Notes under the pieces: generated by a model
What the model was told of the DNA's origin: nothing
The model's input: the letters and a program-made list of their open reading frames with translations, nothing else
Database searches by the model: none
Shown: piece after piece, positions 1 through 7,934 of the stretch
How positions within the stretch are numbered: position 1 is the first letter of the stretch
How the letters are laid out: the number at the start of each line of letters is the position of its first letter
Program-made: the position numbers and the translations under genes
Origin: Oscillospiraceae bacterium
GTDB lineage: Bacteria; Bacillota; Clostridia; Oscillospirales; Acutalibacteraceae
Direction: 5' to 3'
DNA length: 64,000 bases
Assembly (NCBI GenBank): GCA_022650455.1
Contig: JALCPO010000005.1
Coordinates: 1-64,000, forward strand

Positions 1-1042
1 ATTCCCGGTATCCGTCACGGTTTGTGGTTGAGTAGCGCAGGACCTGGTTGTTTGGGCAGAGAACACAGTCATAATATTGGTCGTACACATATTCGCAGGG
101 CTTGAAATATCCTTTTTTGCTCATTGGCCTTTTGTAAGGCAAAACCGGAATTCGGTGGTCGTCCAGAATCTGTTTGCAGATATATGGGATCTTGTAACCG
201 GCGTCGGCAACAACGTACTTGATTTCAGGGAACGTGGCCTTTACTTTGTCATAAATGCTTTTGAACATCACGCTGTCATGGACGTTGGCGGGGGAAAGTT
301 CTACACCAAGGATAAAGTTGTGCCGGTCGCAGGCTGTGTGCGCGGTGTAGGCGAAACATTTTTCATGCTCCCCTTTGTGGAACATGCCACATTCCGGATC
401 GGTGGTGCTTTTTTCAATCTCTTTCGTCTGTCCGGCCCCGCCGCCTTTTCCCGAGCCGTCATCGTCAAACGGCTTTTTCCCATGAACCTCCCGGTCCTTG
501 TTGATTTCCTCCATCAGCTCTTTTTGGTAATGCCTGACCTCTTCCTGAACCTGCACCTTCATTTTCTTGTTTCGGTTGGCGCTGGCCTTGATATGCGTGG
601 AATCAATGAACACCGCCTTCGGATCCACATACTTCAGCTTCACCGCTTCCAGCAGGATACGGGCGAATATCTTCTCAAAAATATCGGTGCCCTCAAACCG
701 CCGGGAATAGTTTTTTCCAAAGGTCGTAAAATGAGGGATCGGATCGTTCCAGTCATACCCCAAAAACCAGCGGTATGCCGCATTGACCTCGATGTCTTTG
801 ATTGTCTGCCGCATGCTGCGGATTCCAAATAAATACTGGATGAACACGATCTTGAACAACACTACCGGGTCTATACTGGGACGACCGGCGTCTTCGCTGT
901 ACTTGTCCTTCACCAAATCATATATGAAACTGAAATTTATTGCTTTTTCGATTTTCCTGAGAAGATGGTCTTGGGGGACTAAATCATCCATGCAGTAAAA
1001 GCCAATCTGCTCCCGGCTGTCTTCACCTTTTTGGTTCAGCAT
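1..1042 (-). CDS. IS1182-type (DDE) transposase, N-terminal 347 codons, runs off window
   Basis: This ORF is absent from the track because its stop lies outside the window. Reading the minus strand from ATG at 1042 gives an open frame to base 2. The N-terminal part (IDPVVLFKIVFIQYLFGIRS, MRQTIKDIEVNAAYRWFLG) is typical of IS1182/IS5-like transposases. Two stretches look like DDE-catalytic surroundings: AVFIDSTHIKASANR near residue 140 and YVVADAGYKIPY near residue 280. An acidic and Gly-rich linker lies between them, and a Cys-containing segment (CEYVYDQYYDCVLCP) follows. The start is preceded by AGGTGATGA. The protein should cut and join the ends of its own element. It is uninterrupted as far as visible. 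The other element end is outside the window, so activity is unknown. Confidence 0.9.
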   Translation of the reverse strand, partial: MLNQKGEDSREQIGFYCMDDLVPQDHLLRKIEKAINFSFIYDLVKDKYSEDAGRPSIDPVVLFKIVFIQYLFGIRSMRQTIKDIEVNAAYRWFLGYDWNDPIPHFTTFGKNYSRRFEGTDIFEKIFARILLEAVKLKYVDPKAVFIDSTHIKASANRNKKMKVQVQEEVRHYQKELMEEINKDREVHGKKPFDDDGSGKGGGAGQTKEIEKSTTDPECGMFHKGEHEKCFAYTAHTACDRHNFILGVELSPANVHDSVMFKSIYDKVKATFPEIKYVVADAGYKIPYICKQILDDHRIPVLPYKRPMSKKGYFKPCEYVYDQYYDCVLCPNNQVLRYSTTNRDGYRE

Positions 1043-1087
1043 CTTTCATCACCTGCTTCTATTTTACCATCTTCTAAGCACTAAAAA

Positions 1088-1120
1088 AAGACAAAGTACC
1101 TCTTTTCGATACTTTGTCTT
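1088..1120 (-). terminator. Hairpin plus T-run at the IS/parB junction
   Basis: AAGACAAAGTA (1088-1098) pairs perfectly with TACTTTGTCTT (1110-1120). On the minus strand the stem is followed by seven T residues, as in an intrinsic terminator. It abuts the premature stop of the parB remnant, so it may lie in the end of the inserted element and block read-through toward the transposase gene. The exact IS end cannot be fixed because only one side is visible. Confidence 0.55.
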
Positions 1121-1609
1121 CACTCTGAATGGTGTTCAACTTGAACACCATTTTCTTTGGAGAGTCTACCGGCCTGCCGTCGCATGGCTTCCAGCTTCAT
1201 TTTGAACGCAAAGGCCCGTTCGCTGGGCAGGATGGTTTCGCGTTGCAAATTGCTGTCCACCATGAGAATGGTCGCAGCGTCATCGTCGAGGTTGCGCACG
1301 ATCACCGGCATGGTTTTTCGCCCGGCCAGTTCGCAGGCGTGGCGGCGTCGATGCCCGGAAACCAGCTCGTACCCGCCCTCCGGTCGGAGGCGCGCAATGG
1401 CTGGAGAAAGCACCCACCAGCTTCACACTTTTCACGGTGCTTTTCATGGATTCGTCGTCCCGCACCTGAAACGGGTGATTTTTGAACGGGAAAAGCTGTT
1501 CAATTGGAATCTGTTGCACCCGCTCGAGAGTTTCGTCTTTTCGCTCCGCATCGGTCTTGAACAGATCGTCCAGCGGGGTGAGTTGAATATTTTTCGCGCT
1601 GCTTTTCAT
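1120..1609 (-). pseudogene. parB-type partition protein remnant (frameshift plus 3' truncation)
   Basis: Two frames together make the N-terminal half of a ParB/Spo0J protein of the kind found on Tn1549-like conjugative elements. The first frame (start 1609) gives IPIEQLFPFKNHPFQVRDDE. The second (ending 1120) gives GGYELVSGHRRRHACELAG and DDDAATILMVDSNLQRE, the DNA-binding core. The switch falls near 1417-1420, where one base appears missing after LVG. The reading stops after QVEHHSE at the IS junction, while the family continues for more than 100 residues. The start overlaps the stop of the upstream ORF (ATGA). It is probably non-functional; a sequencing error could explain the frameshift but not the truncation. 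Confidence 0.8.
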
Positions 1610-2106
1610 GGGTACGCTTTCACGCTCCTTCTGCGGGACCGGAGTTGTCCAACTCCAGTCGTGTTTTCCGTTTCGGTCGTATAAACCGGGCTTTTCGGTC
1701 GCATGGTGACCAAAAAATCCTCCAACTGCGTTTTGTCCTCTGTCATCCGCAGGCAGCGGGCTTTGGTACCGCGAAACGCAACAAAGCGTTTCCCGCCCTG
1801 CCGTTCGGCAACCAGCGCATAGGCTTCGGTCACATCCCGGAACGCGCGGGGCTGGCTGCTTTTGTCCAAAACGGGCTGAAAACGATGGGGCGTTTTCGTA
1901 TACATGCCGTCGATACCCGCGCCGCCGATGTAATTCCCGTCCGCATCCTTTTCCGATTCCAACAGGGCAAAGCCGGTTTCCAACAGGTAGCCCGGTTCTT
2001 CGCGCTTTTTCCAGAGGCCGACCGGCACCTTCCGTGACTGAATGGCAATTCCCGCGCTTTCGCGGACGGACAGGAAAAACGCCGCGCCGGTTACTTGATC
2101 GGTCAC
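1606..2106 (-). CDS. Hypothetical protein between parA and parB of a mobile element
   Basis: This is a 166-aa soluble protein with a GTG start. No enzymatic motif is recognised. It lies between parA and parB remnants on the same strand and is translationally coupled to parB by an ATGA overlap. From memory, similar ORFs sit at this spot in Tn1549-like integrative elements of gut Firmicutes, but that could not be searched here. Unlike its two neighbours it has no frameshift or premature stop, so it is either a recent survivor or has some independent use. The C-terminus is basic (LRSRRRSVKAYP). Confidence 0.55.
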   Translation of the reverse strand: MTDQVTGAAFFLSVRESAGIAIQSRKVPVGLWKKREEPGYLLETGFALLESEKDADGNYIGGAGIDGMYTKTPHRFQPVLDKSSQPRAFRDVTEAYALVAERQGGKRFVAFRGTKARCLRMTEDKTQLEDFLVTMRPKSPVYTTETENTTGVGQLRSRRRSVKAYP

Positions 2107-2124
2107 GGCGGCAATAAGGTTTTT

Positions 2125-2650
2125 TTATCGGGAGAGGGACTGGTCACGGCCTCTTTGTCGTTCACCGCGCAGAACATCCTCCGTCAGTTTTTCATAGGCC
2201 GCCACCTTGCCCTGCGGGTCGTAGGCATAGATGCTTTTCCCGGCTACGGTCGCCTCCGCCGCCCGTACGGAAAACGGGATATTCTGCTCAAAAATGTGCA
2301 GCTTGCCCGTGTAGCTATTCCGCAACAGCGCCATAATGTCCTTTGCGAAATTGGTGCGCGCGTCCACCATCGTAAACAGGATACCGTCGATTTTCAGGTT
2401 CGGATTGATCTGCCTGCGGATCTGCCCGATGGTGCGCAGCAGTTCATCCAATCCCTTGATGGGGGTACTGTGCCTGCACCGGAATGATGGTGCTGTCCGC
2501 CGCCGCGAGGGCATTGACGGGCAGCATCCCTAGGGACGGCTGGCAGTCGATCAGGATGCGGTCGTAGCTGCCGCGCACCGTGTCGATGTACTGCCGCATC
2601 ACGGTTTCGCGGCTCATCGCGTTCACCAATGAAAGCTCCAACCCCGCCAC
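2125..2650 (-). pseudogene. parA/soj-type ATPase remnant (5' truncated, frameshifted)
   Basis: Two overlapping minus-strand frames carry the C-terminal half of a ParA ATPase. The first gives LELSLVNAMSRETVMRQYID and ILIDCQPSLGMLPVNALAAA, which includes the Walker A'/B-type ILIDCQPSLG segment. The second gives IKGLDELLRTIGQIRRQINP and GILFTMVDARTNFAKDIMAL. The frame changes near 2460, where about two bases seem to be missing. The N-terminal third with the P-loop is absent: similarity stops at about 2650, where an IS3-type transposase fragment begins on the opposite strand. The gene cannot make a working ATPase. Confidence 0.8.
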
Positions 2651-2826
2651 TGAAGAAGGAAAAGCTCTATCAGATTCACACCGAAAAGATGCTGATGAGC
2701 CAGGTCAGAAGCATCGTGTTCCGTTACATCATGACTTACTACAACCGGGAGCGAATCTATACCGCCAATCCGGGCGGCCTCGCTCCTGCCATGTATCGTC
2801 AGGCCGCCAGAGGGTTGGCCGCTTAA
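2650..2826 (+). pseudogene. IS3-family transposase, C-terminal fragment
   Basis: About 58 codons survive, with LKKEKLYQIHTEKM, VRSIVFRYIMTYYNRERIYT and NPGGLAPAMYR. This is the characteristic end of an IS3/IS150-group rve integrase, covering the 'YYNxxRIY...NPGGL..Y' tail. The fragment starts exactly where parA similarity ends, so the 5' part of the IS and the 5' part of parA were lost together. The TTCTTGACTTCCCCACA stretch at about 2860-2876 may be the right terminal repeat. Non-functional. Confidence 0.75.
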
Positions 2827-2960
2827 CTTGCTGATTTTGGGTGTTCAGGTTCTGCACTGTTCTTGACTTCCCCACATATGACATCATTAACAATGATATG
2901 ACCTTTAGTAAAGGCAATTACGGAACGGGCTCTGCCGCCCGGGCCTGCGAAACGCACGGA

Positions 2961-3596
2961 TCAGACGGTGAAATACGCCAGGCCGCCGCTCATGCGGGTG
3001 GTGAGGTACCACAGGCGCAGATCCAGACGGATCGGCCGCCCTTCGTCGGACGCGCGGACGAAAATATTGTCCTTCCCGATTTCCGCCGCGGTGACGGTGA
3101 GCCAGTGCCAGCCCTGGAGGTTTTTGACCCTGCCCCGTGTCAGGTTGAGAAAGCCCAGCGGGCAGTCACAGGCCAGCCCGGCCCGGATAAACTCCGCGAG
3201 CGCGGAAACATCCGGGCGGTCTTTCGCCCGGTTGCCCGGGACACGGAAAACGTGCGGGTGCAGGGAAACACCCCGGCTCCGGGCAAACGCGGCGACGCCG
3301 TCGGAGAACATCTCGACGCGGTTCAGCCCCATGCTCCCGGGTGTGACGAACCGGTAGACCTCTTCCATGTGCCGCACAAAATCGGGACGGTTCCTCGTTT
3401 CGGGACGGTACAGGGACGAGAGCCCCGGGCGGGAAAAGGCGAGATAGGCCAGAATATTGGCCGCGCAGGTCGGCCCGCAGCCGGCCCTGCGGCTCCATTC
3501 GGCCGAGTACCAGTCCTGCGCGCCGCCGAAAAACGAACGGGCTGTTTCTTCGTCCGCAATCGTCAGCAGATCGGGGCGGGAAATGGAAATCACCAT
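2961..3596 (-). CDS. C39-like (papain-fold) putative cysteine peptidase
   Basis: A 211-aa protein. The start MVISISRP at 3596 is chosen because upstream residues of the longer track ORF are low-complexity GC translation; GAAAGGAG lies 14 nt upstream, rather far. It has a probable nucleophile motif GCGPTCAANILAYLA (Cys40, Cys44), a conserved-looking GWHWLTVTAA (His164) and later Asp residues (Asp184, Asp192). That order matches the Cys-His-Asp arrangement of C39-like proteases. There is no signal peptide or membrane segment, so it should be cytoplasmic. It is monocistronic between a decayed IS region and a terminator. The substrate is unknown, and it could instead be an inactive papain-fold protein. 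Confidence 0.6.
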   Translation of the reverse strand: MVISISRPDLLTIADEETARSFFGGAQDWYSAEWSRRAGCGPTCAANILAYLAFSRPGLSSLYRPETRNRPDFVRHMEEVYRFVTPGSMGLNRVEMFSDGVAAFARSRGVSLHPHVFRVPGNRAKDRPDVSALAEFIRAGLACDCPLGFLNLTRGRVKNLQGWHWLTVTAAEIGKDNIFVRASDEGRPIRLDLRLWYLTTRMSGGLAYFTV

Positions 3597-3643
3597 AAGG
3601 ACGGGATCGCTCCTTTCAGAGGGAGAAACAAAACGACAGGAAG

Positions 3644-3689
3644 AAAAACCCGCATCCGTACCGGAAATCCGGTATCCATGCGGGTTTTT
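3644..3689 (-). terminator. Intrinsic terminator downstream of the PNPOx-like gene
   Basis: AAAAACCCGCAT...ATGCGGGTTTTT forms a long stem extended by GTACCGG/CCGGTA, with A/T runs on both sides. It ends the 3719-4120 transcript and separates it from the C39-like gene. The symmetric flanks make it potentially bidirectional. Confidence 0.85.
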
Positions 3690-3718
3690 CTCGGTTCCAC
3701 AGCCGGGCGGAGGCCCGG

Positions 3719-4120
3719 TCAGAATTTCAGGACTTCGGGGGCGCCGTCCTGCGAGAAGATCGTGGCAGTCGCGTCCCTCAGGGAAAAGACCACGGTGTTG
3801 CCGTCGCCGGCCCGGTACATTTTCTGAAGTTCCGGGTAGGCGTCCAGCATACTCTGTGCGGCGGAAATCCGGTCGTCCTCGACCGCCGCCGCGTCGATGC
3901 GGATCCATTTGTCCCCGGCCAGGCCGCAGAGCTCCACCTTGGGATTCGCCTTGAGCTGCCGGTAGACGTTTTTCACCTTTCCGGTCTGGAAGTAGAGCTT
4001 ATCCTCGAAAACATGCGCGGTTCCAAACGGGCGGACGCGCGGCTGGCTTTCGTCTTCCGTCGCGAGAAAATACGCTTTGCACTGTTTTAAAAATCCGCAG
4101 ACCTTTTGAACGTTTTGCAT
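3719..4120 (-). CDS. Pyridoxamine 5'-phosphate oxidase-family flavin protein
   Basis: A 133-aa protein of the split-barrel FMN-binding PNPOx-like family. Visible features are FLKQCKAYFLATEDESQPRV near the N-terminus, RPFGTAHVFEDKLYFQTGK, and the KVELCGL..DKWIRIDAAA strands typical of NimA/NimC-like small flavoproteins. Such proteins reduce small substrates or bind flavin or haem cofactors; the substrate here cannot be told. The start is preceded by an ideal AAGGAGGATAACGTC. It has its own promoter and terminator, so it is a single-gene unit. True pyridoxamine phosphate oxidase is less likely given the short length. Confidence 0.75.
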   Translation of the reverse strand: MQNVQKVCGFLKQCKAYFLATEDESQPRVRPFGTAHVFEDKLYFQTGKVKNVYRQLKANPKVELCGLAGDKWIRIDAAAVEDDRISAAQSMLDAYPELQKMYRAGDGNTVVFSLRDATATIFSQDGAPEVLKF

Positions 4121-4161
4121 GACGTTATCCTCCTTATGCCTTGATGCCGGTGTTTTCTTTT

Positions 4162-4190
4162 ATGATATACCTGATCCGTCGATAAAACAA
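4162..4190 (-). promoter_or_regulatory. Sigma-A-type promoter for the PNPOx-like gene
   Basis: On the minus strand, TTGTTT (4190-4185) and TATCAT (4167-4162) are separated by 17 bp, about 40 nt upstream of the start codon at 4120. Confidence 0.5.
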
Positions 4191-4242
4191 TATGAAATTC
4201 CCCGGAGGCCGGTTCCGCATTTCCGGAAGGGTGCCCATCCGG

Positions 4243-4272
4243 TTGACCGTCCCCGCTTCCGGCTGGTATAAT
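4243..4272 (+). promoter_or_regulatory. Sigma-A-type promoter for the LytTR operon
   Basis: TTGACC and a consensus TATAAT are separated by 18 bp. The predicted start is about 130 nt before the LytTR gene, leaving a GC-rich leader in which LytTR self-binding could act. No other obvious element was seen in 4273-4412. Confidence 0.65.
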
Positions 4273-4412
4273 GGGGCCGGCCGGCGCAGAGGCCGTACGG
4301 TTCCCCGCGCGGAGAACGACCGTCTGTCGCCCGGAACCGACCGCTTATCAAAAATCGGTGGAAACCGAGCTCCATATCCCTTATGCTGGAACCGGAACAA
4401 GGAGGTGATGGA

Positions 4413-4853
4413 ATGCAAATTGAGATCAGGATCGATGAAACCTGCAAAGAACCAAAGTTCATCGTTGTGACCGACCGGATGACCGACGAACTGAACGATG
4501 CCGTCCGGAGGCTGTCCGAAACCGCCCCGCAGATGATCGCGGGGTTTCGCGGCGACACCCTGAAGGTTTTGGACCAGCCGCAGATTTCCCGTATCTATGC
4601 CGCGGCGGGAAAAATCCGCGCCGTGACGGACTCGGGGGAATACCTGCTCCGGCTGCGCCTCTACGAGCTGGAGGAACGGCTGGACAAAACCCGCTTCGTC
4701 CGAATCTCCAATTCGGAAATCATCAACCTGAAAAAGGTCCGGGACTTTGACCTGAGCTTTGCGGGAACGATTTGCGTTCATCTGCTGGACGGTACGGTTA
4801 CCTATGTTTCGCGGCGGTATGTCGCCAAAATCAAACAAGTGTTGGGAATATGA
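4413..4853 (+). CDS. LytTR-domain DNA-binding regulator
   Basis: A 146-aa protein. The start MQIEIRID at 4413 follows AAGGAGGTGATGGA, better than the track start ten codons earlier. The C-terminal ~95 residues form a LytTR domain: GKIRAVTDSGEYLLRLRLYE, then RFVRISNSEIINLKKVRDFD, then DGTVTYVSRRYVAKIKQVLG. The N-terminal ~45 residues are not a receiver domain, so there is no phosphorelay input. This is the short LytTR type that is nearly always paired with a DUF3021 membrane protein, which follows here after 10 nt. In such pairs the membrane protein is thought to restrain the regulator and autoregulation is common. Target genes are not evident; the cupin gene downstream is one candidate. Confidence 0.88.
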   Translation: MQIEIRIDETCKEPKFIVVTDRMTDELNDAVRRLSETAPQMIAGFRGDTLKVLDQPQISRIYAAAGKIRAVTDSGEYLLRLRLYELEERLDKTRFVRISNSEIINLKKVRDFDLSFAGTICVHLLDGTVTYVSRRYVAKIKQVLGI

Positions 4854-4863
4854 GGTGAACGGG

Positions 4864-5331
4864 ATGAAAAAGAAAATCCTTGTAAGGTGTCTTGTGGGCG
4901 CGCCGATCGGCCTCGCCGTCAGCGTTCTCATTTCGATCGCGATGTCGCTCGCCGTGGGGGACGGCGTCTATTACGCCGTGGTGCCGGAACTGGCCCGCGA
5001 CTGCGGGGGCGAGCTGAACGCCGTGGCGCTGCAGGCGGTTCTGTCCCTGGTTTACGGCGCGGCGTGGGGGGGAGCCTCCGCCATTTGGGAGATGGACCGC
5101 TGGAGCCTTTTGAAGCAGACGGCCGCCCACCTTGTCGTCTGCTCCCTGGCGACGTTCCCCATCGCCTATTTTACCCGCTGGATGAGCCACAGCCTGCCGG
5201 GGATTCTCGGCTACTTCGGCGTCTTCTTCCTGATTTACGCGGCCATCTGGGCGTCCCTGTATTCGGCCCTCAAAAGGCGTGTGGCGCAGATGAACCGGAA
5301 GCTGAACGGCGGGGAAAAGCCCGGCCGTTGA
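4864..5331 (+). CDS. DUF3021-family membrane protein paired with LytTR
   Basis: A 155-aa protein with about four membrane helices: near residues 6-28 (GAPIGLAVSVLISIAMSL), 50-70, 80-100 (TAAHLVVCSLATFPIAYF) and 112-135 (GILGYFGVFFLIYAAIWASL). A basic C-terminal tail should lie in the cytoplasm. The ATG at 4864 sits behind GAGGTGAACGGG, 10 nt after the LytTR stop, so the two are co-transcribed. DUF3021 proteins are typical partners of short LytTR regulators and are proposed to tether or inhibit them at the membrane. The signal sensed is unknown. Confidence 0.85.
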   Translation: MKKKILVRCLVGAPIGLAVSVLISIAMSLAVGDGVYYAVVPELARDCGGELNAVALQAVLSLVYGAAWGGASAIWEMDRWSLLKQTAAHLVVCSLATFPIAYFTRWMSHSLPGILGYFGVFFLIYAAIWASLYSALKRRVAQMNRKLNGGEKPGR

Positions 5332-5401
5332 TTTTCGGGAACTTTTCGGCGGCACGGCTCATAAGATGGAAGGATATTTCCGCGCAAAAGGAGCGATGGA
5401 T

Positions 5402-5821
5402 ATGCCGGATGGAGAATTCCGGGACTATGGGCCGGTGCCGATTGTGGTCGACATCGAGGAAGCCGCCGAACGGAACGATACGTTCCGCACGGCGCTGTGG
5501 ACGGGGAACCACCTGCAGCTTACCCTGATGAGCCTGAAAGTCGGGGAAGACATCGGGCTGGAGCTGCACCCCAACGTGGACCAGTTCCTTCGGATCGAGG
5601 ACGGGGAAGGGCTCGTCCGGATGGGAAACCGCCGGGACGATCTGAATTTTCAGAGAAGGGTCGGCTCGGACGACGCGATCGTCGTGCCGGCCGGGACGTG
5701 GCACAACGTGATCAACATTGGAAACAGGCCGTTGAAGCTCTACTCGATTTACGCCCCGCCGCAGCATCCGCGGGGGACCGTCCACCGGACGAAAGCCGAG
5801 GCCATGGAAGCCGAACGCTGA
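5402..5821 (+). CDS. Cupin-domain protein
   Basis: A 139-aa cupin. Metal-binding motif 1 is visible as ELHPNVDQFLRIEDGEGLVRMG and motif 2 as VVPAGTWHNVINIGNRPLKL, giving His, Glu and His ligands. After motif 2 the chain ends with YAPPQHPRGTVHRTK, common in mannose-6-phosphate isomerase-like single cupins. AAAGGAG is 8 nt before ATG 5402; the in-frame ATG at 5396 is too close. It lies 70 nt after DUF3021 with no terminator seen between, so it may belong to the LytTR operon. The substrate is unknown; a sugar-phosphate isomerase or small-molecule sensor role is possible. Confidence 0.8.
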   Translation: MPDGEFRDYGPVPIVVDIEEAAERNDTFRTALWTGNHLQLTLMSLKVGEDIGLELHPNVDQFLRIEDGEGLVRMGNRRDDLNFQRRVGSDDAIVVPAGTWHNVINIGNRPLKLYSIYAPPQHPRGTVHRTKAEAMEAER

Positions 5822-5832
5822 CCGATGTTGGG

Positions 5833-5879
5833 AAAAAGAGAGGCCCATGGATTTCCCCGCGGGGAGAAGTCCATGGGCC
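5833..5879 (-). terminator. Intrinsic terminator of the MMPL/heptad-repeat operon
   Basis: GGCCCATGGA and TCCATGGGCC form a perfect 10-bp stem with an inner GC-rich stem. On the minus strand it is followed by TCTCTTTTT. It lies just downstream of the stop at 5913 and may also stop the cupin transcript from the other side. Confidence 0.75.
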
Positions 5880-5912
5880 GATGCCGGTTGCGGAAAGCCG
5901 CGGGGATTTCCC

Positions 5913-7934
5913 TCAGCCCTTCCACAGGCCGAACAGCTTCAGAAATTTCTGCCATACCGTCAGCGCCGGCGCCGTCTTTTTGGCGGGGACGGCCGTTTCC
6001 GGCACTTCGATGGAACCGGTTTTGAGGACGAACTGCACGGAGTTCACGTCGGTGTTTTCCCCCGAGACGAAGGAAACCGGTTTGCTTCCGCCGCCGGTGA
6101 GCTCCGAGAGAATCTCGTCGGCCTGGCCGCTGATTTCCGTGTCGATTTTCGAGGTTTTTTCCCGGAAGGTTCCCGTTCCGCTTTTCAGGTCGGCCGCGCC
6201 GTCGTAGAGCTGGACGACTCCGTCCATGAGGTCGTTCGTGCCGTCGGAAAGCGTGCCGCTTCCTTCCGCCAGCGCCCGGCTGCCCCCGGCCAGGTCGGAC
6301 GAGCCTTTCACGACCCCCGTGTAGCCGGAAACGAGCTTGGCGACGCCGCCCGTGTAGGCGTTGATCCCGCCGTCCAAAGCGGAATACTTGGCGGCCAGCG
6401 TGTTGATGCCGTTCGAGAGCTCCGCCATGTCCACCAGCATCCCGCCGAGCGCCTGCCCGAGCCGGGCAATTTTGGAATCGAACACCGCGTACTGGGAATT
6501 CAGCTCGGCGGCCCCGCCGGAAAGCTGGGAGACGGCGGAGGACACGCCGCCCAGGTAGGTTTCGGTTCCCCCGATGGCCGCGTTGTTGCCCTCGAGCAGC
6601 GTGACGAGGTTCGTGAGCTGATCGACCTGCGCCTTCAGCCGGGCGGCCTGCGTTTCCTGGCCGGGGATATTCTTGATTGCGTTATAGGTTTGTTCCAGTT
6701 TGGCGATTTGCTTCCGGAGGTTTGTTATTGCCTGGGCGTTGCCGGCCTTCAGCGTGTCGACGTTCAGCCCGCGGGCCGCGAGGGCGGCCTTGTACTGCCG
6801 ATAGCCGACGCTGGATTTTAAAGAGCCGAGGCCGGAGGAGATTCTGCCGATCCCCGCTTTGATGCCGGAGGAGGCGTTCACAAGGGCGCGGATCCGGTCG
6901 GCGGACAGGGAAACCTTGGACAGGGCCGCCTGGATGCGGCCGAGGGCGGATTTGATCTGCGCGGAACCGGAGGTGAGCGAAGAGGATTTCCGGTTCAGCT
7001 CGTTGAGCCCGTCCTGCACCTGATCGATTCCGTCCGTCAGGGCGGCGACGCCGCGGTCCAGGTCGGCCGACCCGCTTTTCAGGCCGTCCGTGCCGGAGAC
7101 GAGCCGACCCGTTCCGTCCTTCAGGCCGGACGCGCCGTTTTTCAGGCTTCCGGCCCCGTCGTCGAGCTGGCGGACGGCGTCTTTCAGCTCGTCGGCTTTT
7201 TTCATGAGCTCGGCGTCGTCCACCTGGATGTTGAGGTTGAGCCGGATCCCGTTGATGGCGACGGCGTCCATCTCAAAATCCGTTACGTCGGAGGTGATGG
7301 TAAGGTCTGCGCCTTTGCCGGGCAGGACCGTGTAGGTCAGCTGCTTTTTCCCGCCCGCGTTGGCGACGGTGGCGCCGTCGGCCTTAATATTGCTGCATTT
7401 GTCCGAATCGAGGGAAAAGGTGGCCTGCAGGGCGTAATTTTTATAAAAGGTTTCGTCGCAGGCCGGGTTCTGGGTGATCCGCATTTTTATGGTGAGCGCC
7501 CCGGATTTTCCGGCGATCTTCTCCGCGGGATACTCTTGCCCGTCCAGAAAATACCGGATGGAGACGTTCCAGGGAAGCTCCGGGTTTTTGAGCTTCCCCT
7601 CGTAGTAAAGCTTTTTGCCGGTATTGGTGACGGTGACCCGGGTGCCGTCCTGCGTGATTTTATCGTCCGTGGTCATGTTGCGCACGGAGGAATAGTCGCC
7701 GTAGTCCACAATAGGGCCTTTTTTGTCGAAGATGTTCACGACGTACGTTCCGCCCACCGAACCGTCGCGGTTCAGCATGGCGTACACGACTTCGTCCTTG
7801 CCGCCGGACGAATCGTCGGCCGCCGCCGGGACGGGCATGGAGACGAGCAGGGCCGCGGCGAGGAACACGGCGCAGGAGCGTTTCAGCCGGCTGAAAACGG
7901 CTGTTCCGTTTTTTCCCTTTCTCATGGTTTTCAT
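5913..7934 (-). CDS. Secreted heptad-repeat (X-X-X-Leu-X-X-Gly, YhgE/Pip-like) envelope protein
   Basis: A 673-aa exported protein. A signal peptide ends near residue 40 (CAVFLAAALLVSMPVPAAA). Residues 45-230 form a beta-rich domain. From about 245 onward there are two blocks of 7-residue repeats of the form L-x-x-G (LKNGASGLKDGTGRLVSGTD; later LAGGSRALAEGSGTLSDGTN), as in YhgE/Pip proteins. Between them lies a long Ala/Gln-rich helical region suited to a coiled coil. No terminal membrane helix is seen, only an amphipathic aromatic tail (VWQKFLKLFGLWKG). The start overlaps the stop of the MMPL exporter by 4 nt, so the two are translated together. It may form an extracytoplasmic stalk or partner for the exporter; this role is inferred. 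Confidence 0.8.
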   Translation of the reverse strand: MKTMRKGKNGTAVFSRLKRSCAVFLAAALLVSMPVPAAADDSSGGKDEVVYAMLNRDGSVGGTYVVNIFDKKGPIVDYGDYSSVRNMTTDDKITQDGTRVTVTNTGKKLYYEGKLKNPELPWNVSIRYFLDGQEYPAEKIAGKSGALTIKMRITQNPACDETFYKNYALQATFSLDSDKCSNIKADGATVANAGGKKQLTYTVLPGKGADLTITSDVTDFEMDAVAINGIRLNLNIQVDDAELMKKADELKDAVRQLDDGAGSLKNGASGLKDGTGRLVSGTDGLKSGSADLDRGVAALTDGIDQVQDGLNELNRKSSSLTSGSAQIKSALGRIQAALSKVSLSADRIRALVNASSGIKAGIGRISSGLGSLKSSVGYRQYKAALAARGLNVDTLKAGNAQAITNLRKQIAKLEQTYNAIKNIPGQETQAARLKAQVDQLTNLVTLLEGNNAAIGGTETYLGGVSSAVSQLSGGAAELNSQYAVFDSKIARLGQALGGMLVDMAELSNGINTLAAKYSALDGGINAYTGGVAKLVSGYTGVVKGSSDLAGGSRALAEGSGTLSDGTNDLMDGVVQLYDGAADLKSGTGTFREKTSKIDTEISGQADEILSELTGGGSKPVSFVSGENTDVNSVQFVLKTGSIEVPETAVPAKKTAPALTVWQKFLKLFGLWKG

